A DNA stretch of 64,000 bases from Sphagnum magellanicum (taxonomy: Eukaryota; Streptophyta; Sphagnopsida; Sphagnales; Sphagnaceae): contig CM038922.1 of the NCBI GenBank assembly GCA_021904315.1, forward strand, positions 18,079,347-18,143,346, written 5' to 3'. Positions 57,961 to 64,000 of this stretch are shown here, one piece after another. Position 1 is the stretch's first letter. The number at the start of each line of letters is the position of its first letter. A program made the translations under genes and the position numbers. The notes beneath the pieces were generated by a model. The model made no database searches and was not told where the DNA came from. It saw nothing but the letters and a program-made list of their open reading frames with translations.

Positions 57961-60900
57961 GGTATTGTTGGGAGGGAAGGAAGAGTTCCTCTCTAGCTCT
58001 GCATGCGGAGTAGGAGGAAATTGTGTGTAGCATTAACTAAGTGTATAACCCAATTGTGTAGGTTTTTCATTATTTTTGTTGATTTTGTCACCCATGGCGG
58101 TTTCTACATCCAACTTCGTTCAATGGATCAAACGTGTATTATGTTGGCACTGTGCATTGTAGAGGCATTTGCTCGTTACGTCTTAATTTGACTCCAAAAG
58201 ATGGATTGTACAATGGGAAAAAGGTTTCCTTTGCAACTGGTCATCACAAGTAATTTTTCTCCCATGTAAGTAATTATAACTAATTGCAGAAAAGCTTTTA
58301 TATCCTACATAAACGATGACAAAACCTTTGTCCATGAATTGTGTACCCTATGAAAAAAATTGTTACAAACATATGAAGGCATGTGAAGCAACTTGCAACC
58401 ATGAGTAAGTAAGAACTAGTCATTTAGTAGAACTTTGTCCAATTTCCAATTGATTTTGGGTTTCACAAAAGCAGGTTGTATGAGATTGTTGTACTCAACT
58501 TATTCCTTCTTCACTCTACTACTTTTATAATTATTCAATAAGTACACAAGAAAAATTATGATAATAGTGCTCAATAACCAATAATTAAACCCTTTCTTTG
58601 CCTACACACCCACCCCGCGACCCTGCCCTCCCACAATTTGAATTAATTATACATTTCTTGAAGATTTAGTGAGAATTCATCTCAGTTTGGGAAACTTGAA
58701 GAAATAATCACTCATGGGACATGCGCATTGGCAACCCCCATTTGAGCTCCTATCGATATTCCAAGGTGCATTGTTCATTCCTCTGAAACCCTTATTCATA
58801 AACTTGAAAATTAGATTGGACAAAATGATAAACCATTAATTTCTCACCACACGGATCAAGCATTGACAATTAAAATCATATAATACGTTCATTTTGTTAT
58901 AAACTCTAGTTCTTTCTGTCAAAATGAACAAAGGAACCCAGTACCAATTGCATATGCATATTGAATTTTCTCATTTTGTGTTATCACTTCACAATGTTCA
59001 AGATGATTATTATGGATTTGGAGTTAGTTCAACGAAGAATAAAGGACTAAAAATGGATAAAAGGAATAAATGATATGTCAGTAAAGAAAAGAGGGATGTA
59101 GGCAATAGGTTCGTACGAAAGGAGGTAAGTAGTAGGTTGGTGGTTGCTTTTCTGTACTGGAAAAAGTTCATCCAGAAGTGAAATTAAAAATTAAAACATT
59201 GAAAATCAAGTTTTCTTTTAGAAATTCAACAAGATCGATTTTTTTTTAAAAGTTCAAAACTTGTTACATTACTACATTTGGTTTTAGTAAACAAACATAA
59301 ACACATAAGGGTGACTCAAGATTCAAGACTAGGTTATAATTTGGGTAAATCTTTGTAATGGATCCCCATGCTATTCCCAGGTTTTGTTACATAAGATCAT
59401 CACTAAAATTATAGCTAAATCATCCAACTCCAAAGGGAGTTAGATATGAATGAATAATGTATGCAAAGTCCATTTCATTATGGTCTTGTGAACTCCTTGA
59501 ACATGAGATTTCTTTTCATTTAGGTTTTTGGGCAAACATGCAAGTAGTGGTATTGTCATTTAGTATGTTGTGACTGTTAATGTTATTATGAGCTCTAACA
59601 ATGAATGTTTGTTTTAGATGAGTTTTTTAACTTGCTTTGTCATTTTGCATTCTTTTCTTTCAATCATTTTGCAACTCCCTTTCATAATGGTTTTGCTTAC
59701 CATAATACCTTGGCGGCTTCAGCACATGAATGTTGAATAATTAATTAATCACAAATATTCCATTTCAAAAAACATTAAAATAATTTATAATAATTTTATT
59801 TATTAGTTCACAAATTCTTTTTATTGAAACAAAATGATTTTCGAAAATCCTAGCATTTGTGAAAATAATATAATCCAACCTTATGTTGTTAAGGTATTAC
59901 AACAATATTCTTTTGCATATTTAGGTTTTGGGTGCACAACTCCTTTGTGTTGCTCAAGATGCAAATAGTGACATTGTGATCAATTTGCAAATCCTAGCAT
60001 TGTCACAAGCTTTGTTGATGACCTATTTCAAATGAACATCATCCCTTGTCATCAACACGTTAAAATGTGACTTTCACAACTTTAAAAAAAAAGACTATAG
60101 TCAAATCAAACCCATTGTTTATGTCACTTTTGCAGTTGCTTGTGCTAAAACGGCATAAAGAATGGGTCTTATTTGACTATGTACTCGTATGGGCATGATC
60201 AAGAAAATCATGTTTTGGCATAGTACATTTTGCACGCACTTTCATCACATTGTCTTGCATAAACATACCTTTTTTTTTATGAAAATCAAAATTATCAATG
60301 ATATTAAGAGGTGTAATACCTATTTTTGCAAACCACTATCTTCAATAACATTGGGGGATACAATACTCTCATTGTTTTGTAAGTTCCATAATCTTCTTTG
60401 ACAATTGGAGGTGCAATACTCTCACTTCATTATAAACCTTTTTTCTTTGTCCAAGAGAATGACAATAATATTTTTTACATATGCATTATTTAGTTCATCA
60501 TATCTTATTTATGTGCTCTTATCACATAGATTGATCCTAGCTTGTGAAATTTGATGTATTTTAGAATCATGGATGTGAACCCAAAAAAAATCACACTTTT
60601 TATTTTTATTTTATATGTAAGGCTATTTGGCAAGTTGGGCAAGGATATTTGGACTAGGAGGGGCTATGCCCATCACCAATGAAAAAGACAATTGTTGTCT
60701 GCCAAAATGGATTTTTTTTTTTTTCATTTTCTTGCTTCATAATGTTTTTGTATTTATGGGCACCCATGCCTTTTCATCCATGAGTGTTAACTTTTTTAAA
60801 AAAAGAAATTTATTTTTTAACCACAAAGTTGTCACCTAAATTAATTATTTTTTTTGTTGTGAAGGTGGTGAAGCCCCTAGTGTGCATAACATGCAAAAGT

Positions 60901-61630
60901 TGTGTTGCACAATATTTAATTTTTGAAGTTGTCTTTCCTACACACAAATTGAAGAGAGAAAGGGAAAAAATGCATTTGTGCATATAACAAAACTTATGGA
61001 ACAAGTTTTTATGTATATATTGCACAAGGTTTAATGCTATAATTCATTACAATTTCATAATATGTTTTTTTTCATGATACATGTGTAATTTTTTTAGTTT
61101 TAAAAGGTACATTTTCATTTTTTCATGGTTACATGTTTTATTTTTCATGATTATAGGATTATTCTTTTATTCCAACAAATTATCACAAAATTTGCAACCC
61201 ACAAGTCAAAGGAAAGAATATCATCATTTGTGCATGCGTAATGTCATGGGTACTAAGTTCATGATATCAATTTTTCAGTATGAGTTTCCTTAATTTTGTG
61301 ATAGTAATTATCATGGTACAAATTTTGAATGTTACAACTTTAAGTGTTCAATTTTTGTGGCTAAAAGTTTTGTCTTCCATGCTAATAGGTGAAATGTTTA
61401 TAGGTGTCATGTTACCACAAAATTTGCAATGCACATATTAAAAGAGAAAATTGAGTGAAAACGTGAAACAAGGAGCCACAAAGGATATGGATAAAAATGT
61501 CAATTAAAATCAACCACTTTTCTTAGTTTCTTTTGGACCCAAAGTGGCAATTGTCCACATGGAGCTATTGATAACTTGCAATAATAAAAACAATTGTAAT
61601 ATGCAACTTGGAACTCATTAAAGGGTTGGA
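57961..61630. other. Copy B, 3' flank
   Basis: Non-coding counterpart of 44,896-49,490. It includes the foldback counterpart at about 60,058-60,222 and the deletion junction near 61,580. No gene is seen. Confidence 0.5.
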
Positions 61631-62040
61631 CTACCACTGTTTATAACCAATTCCTTTATATAAAAAGCATGGAACAAATAGAGGGGCTCTATAATGTTTA
61701 TTTGGCATGTGTGAAATAATTAAAACAACTATAAAATGCATCTTGGGACAAATGGAACAAATGGAAGGGTTGCATTGCCTCCATTCATTTAAACAAATAA
61801 GAATAAAATAACTTGTAACAAATGGAGAGGCTCCTTTCCAACAAAAATTTGAAATTTCTTTGCTTCTTTGAAGTTTAAAGCTAGGCATTTTGTTGTCTTA
61901 CGTAAAACACTCCAAGAAAATCCATAGTGTATTTGGAGGGCACCTTGTATTTATCAATTTCCTTCCTAGAAAATGGGAAGGACATTATGCCTACTCCTCA
62001 ATAGTGGGGGGGGGGGGGAGGGGAATTATTTTTACTTATG

Positions 62041-62639
62041 AATGGTCATGGAAGTATCAATTGCATGTGGGTATTACACATTTTGGTTGAAAATCCTACA
62101 TATATTTAATTGATTGTCTCCGGGAAGATAGTGAAATTTTTTTACATAAGTCTAGATAGCCATAAGATAATTGTGTGATTTTTTTTTCATTTGTTAACTA
62201 TTGTTTTTTTTATGGGTTTTTATAAGATTCACTTATAAGGTTGGGTTTTGATAAGATTCACTTATAAGGTTTAGGGGTTTTGTTGATTAGGGTTATTACA
62301 ATTTGTAAATTTGTGAAGGTATTTCATGGGCTTTCACAAGTTGAGGATTCTTACTATAAGGTTATTTTTTCAACAATTCAAAGCATAGGGCAAACTCCAT
62401 TGTGTCAATCTATCGAGATTCAAAACTGAACAAAATCACTTTCATCAAATGTGAACTTGATGTGAAAAGATGAGTTTTGACATGGAGGCCAAAATAAGGT
62501 GCCAATTGAAACCACATACATCGCTCATGCTTGTGTCCTAAGTTCTTGTAAAGCAAATGTAATTTTTTTATTTTATGAACAGTTTAATAATGATCACCAA
62601 ATTTTAGTACAACGAAGCCTAGTTTTTTTTTCAGTTTTC
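62041..62639. other. Unassigned sequence after copy B
   Basis: Includes a short direct repeat of GATTCACTTATAAGGTT near 62,227 and 62,255. No gene is seen. Confidence 0.35.
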
Positions 62640-63125
62640 AATTTCTAAGTTTTCCTATTTTACGATTCTTAGCATACTTAAATATTTTTATTTTAAATTA
62701 TTTTTTTTAAATTATTTTAAGATGCATAGGTTACCTAAGCTTTTTATTTTAAGTTACTTAAGCTTTTTGATTTATCTGGGCCTTTTACTTTAAACTACCT
62801 AAGCTTTTTATTGTAGGCTAACGAAATTGTTTAATTTTAAAATGCAAAGGCGACCTAAGCTTTTTATCCTAGGCTACCCAAACTTTTTGATTTATCTAAA
62901 CTTTTTACCTAGCCGACCTAGACTTTTTATCTTAAGTGACCTAAGCTTTTTATTGTAAGTTATTTAGGCTTCTTATCCTAGGCTATTTAATTTTCGTATT
63001 TGCTTAAGCTTTTTACTTTAGATTTCTTAGACTCTTTATCCTGAGTTATCTCAGTTTTTTATTCCAAGATTCCTAAATTATCTAGATTTTTTTATTTTAG
63101 GACCCTAGGCTACCTAGGCATCTTA
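62640..63125. repeat. Degenerate CTAAGCTTTTTATTTTAGG repeats
   Basis: Units of about 20-22 bases built from ACCTAAGCTTTTTATTTTAGGCT are repeated with variation for about 480 bases. Composition and words recall the fields at 1,740-2,665 and 22,690-22,935. Confidence 0.6.
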
Positions 63126-63222
63126 TTTAAAGATCCTGAGGACAAGGCATGGCCATTTTGGTATTCCGTACACTGGGGCCCTGTAGGGTTCGGACAATTG
63201 ACATGGTAGCCGGCTCAAGAAA

Positions 63223-63654
63223 ATGGTGACGGCAGGTGCGCAAGTTCGTGGGTTTGCGCTCCGACGCTCAGCGAGAATTCATACCGTCAAGATGGAGGCG
63301 CTGGATTGCCCTGAGGTAGCCGTGGTATGAAAGAGCTTGTATCAGTTAGAGCGCCGCAGATCTGCATCCATGGCTGCGACTACAGATATGATTTAGCCTG
63401 ATGAAGTGTTCGACGTGCTGTACGAGTCCAGGCAAGTGCAATTCATCTCCAGTGCCACCTTGCAACGAAGCTCTGGAGGTCATGGCCTGGCTTTCCCTTG
63501 CTGGACAATGTTACCGATCTCCTACCCCGCTCCCGTACTTCGCGACCTCACTCGCGTCACCGTGGAACCGGGATTCGTGGACTATGGATCACACAAGTGT
63601 GTCGTCGTGCGAGATGAGAACGGCATCCGTTGGACTCTCGACGAGGTACTCTAG
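63223..63654 (+). pseudogene. Broken frame of unknown function in GC-rich sequence
   Basis: From an ATG at 63,223 one frame runs for 143 codons to TAG at 63,652-63,654, interrupted by TGA near 63,328 and TAG near 63,394. Arg (CGA) and Gln (CAG) would fit at these places by C-to-T. The last 82 codons are open and well composed (for example SSGGHGLAFPCWTM and VTVEPGFVDYGSHKCVVVRD). Local G+C is much higher than in the preceding repeats. I recognise no domain. It could be part of a retroelement or a diverged host gene that continues past the window. Confidence 0.4.
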
Positions 63655-64000
63655 TTCTTCTTTCGACGTAGTAAAAACTCCAAGGTCTTTTGTGCGATTG
63701 CTTTTCAAATCTCGTCTTCTTCCAAGATCTTCTCTGACACCACAACCGAAAGTTCCAGAATTCCTCCATAGCTCAAACCTCTTTCGTGCAGCGAAGACAG
63801 ATACGCTTGTCGAGTTCCAAGTCCTGTGCATGTTCTTGTATTGTGTCAAGCTTCAAGGTTCATCACAGGCCCATTTGATCACATGTCCAATTACAAGGAG
63901 CTCCACAGAGCTATCCTGCTTGCAAGAATTCTGGCTCAGATTGATGATCTTTTGTTGCAACTCTGGTGTGCAGGCCAAGCTGCCAGATCAACCAACGTAT
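63655..64000 (+). other. Window end, possible continuation of a coding region
   Basis: Near 63,886-64,000 the plus strand encodes YKELHRAILLARILAQIDDL, which is open to the window edge and helical in character. Too short to assign. Confidence 0.25.

Larger units (their letters stand above)
54401..62040 (+). repeat. Segmental duplication, copy B (~7.6 kb)
   Basis: Collinear with copy A (42,209-49,890). It starts at AATGGTAAAGTTAC and ends near TTTACTTATG. It carries the broken gene B and the Helitron. Orientation is the same as copy A. Confidence 0.93.

Noticed and set aside
1..64000. tRNA or rRNA genes
   Set aside because: I looked for GGTTCGA-type T-loops paired with acceptor stems and for conserved rRNA stretches and found none that I could support by eye; a covariance-model search would settle it.

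Overview
The window looks like nuclear DNA from a seed plant or other land plant with a large, transposon-filled genome, most likely a gymnosperm. That is an inference. It rests on several decayed Ty3/gypsy retrotransposons with land-plant gag and pol signatures, two CACTA transposons, two CpG-rich solo LTRs, a Helitron, plant-type split genes with GT-AG introns, and long AT-rich gene-poor stretches. No prokaryotic or organellar gene order is visible.

Layout. 1-2.9 kb: an LTR-like dispersed repeat (minus strand) and a degenerate TTA-rich inverted-repeat field. 2.9-9.3 kb: gag and protease remnant of Ty3/gypsy element 1 (minus strand), split by a 3.2-kb CACTA element that carries a ~181-bp satellite-like array. 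10.4-20.1 kb: Ty3/gypsy element 2 (minus strand) with gag, protease, RT, RNase H and integrase, followed by a ~970-codon coiled-coil-rich frame between integrase and the expected 3' LTR. 20.1-23.1 kb: a second CACTA element with a perfect TCT target duplication, containing an 809-bp solo LTR with a perfect AGAGG duplication. 23.1-28.6 kb: Ty3/gypsy element 3 (plus strand), its gag split by a second solo LTR of the same family (827 bp, duplication GGGCT) and cut off inside RNase H. 28.6-41.7 kb: lower-copy, less AT-rich sequence with three exon-like fragments of a plant SDR/zinc-dehydrogenase fusion (NQR type) and a second LTR-like dispersed repeat.

41.7-62.0 kb holds the main gene content: a duplicated ~7.7-kb segment (copy A 42.2-49.9 kb, copy B 54.4-62.0 kb) on either side of a minus-strand alpha/beta hydrolase gene of the DUF900 type. 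Each copy carries a two-exon gene for an uncharacterised Ala-rich membrane-type protein. Copy A looks intact, with TATA box, ATG, potential N-myristoylation motif and 191 codons. Copy B is broken: its TATA box is changed, its start codon is deleted and exon 2 has a 1-nt frameshift. Copy B also contains an 871-bp non-autonomous Helitron; the matching empty site is preserved in copy A. The last kilobase is GC-richer and holds a broken reading frame of unknown function.

A recurring theme is decay by C-to-T change. In the older elements the in-frame stops I read are almost all TAA or TAG at positions where glutamine fits, and catalytic Asp and Glu residues of the integrase are changed by apparent G-to-A. 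This suggests long-term methylation and deamination of silenced elements.
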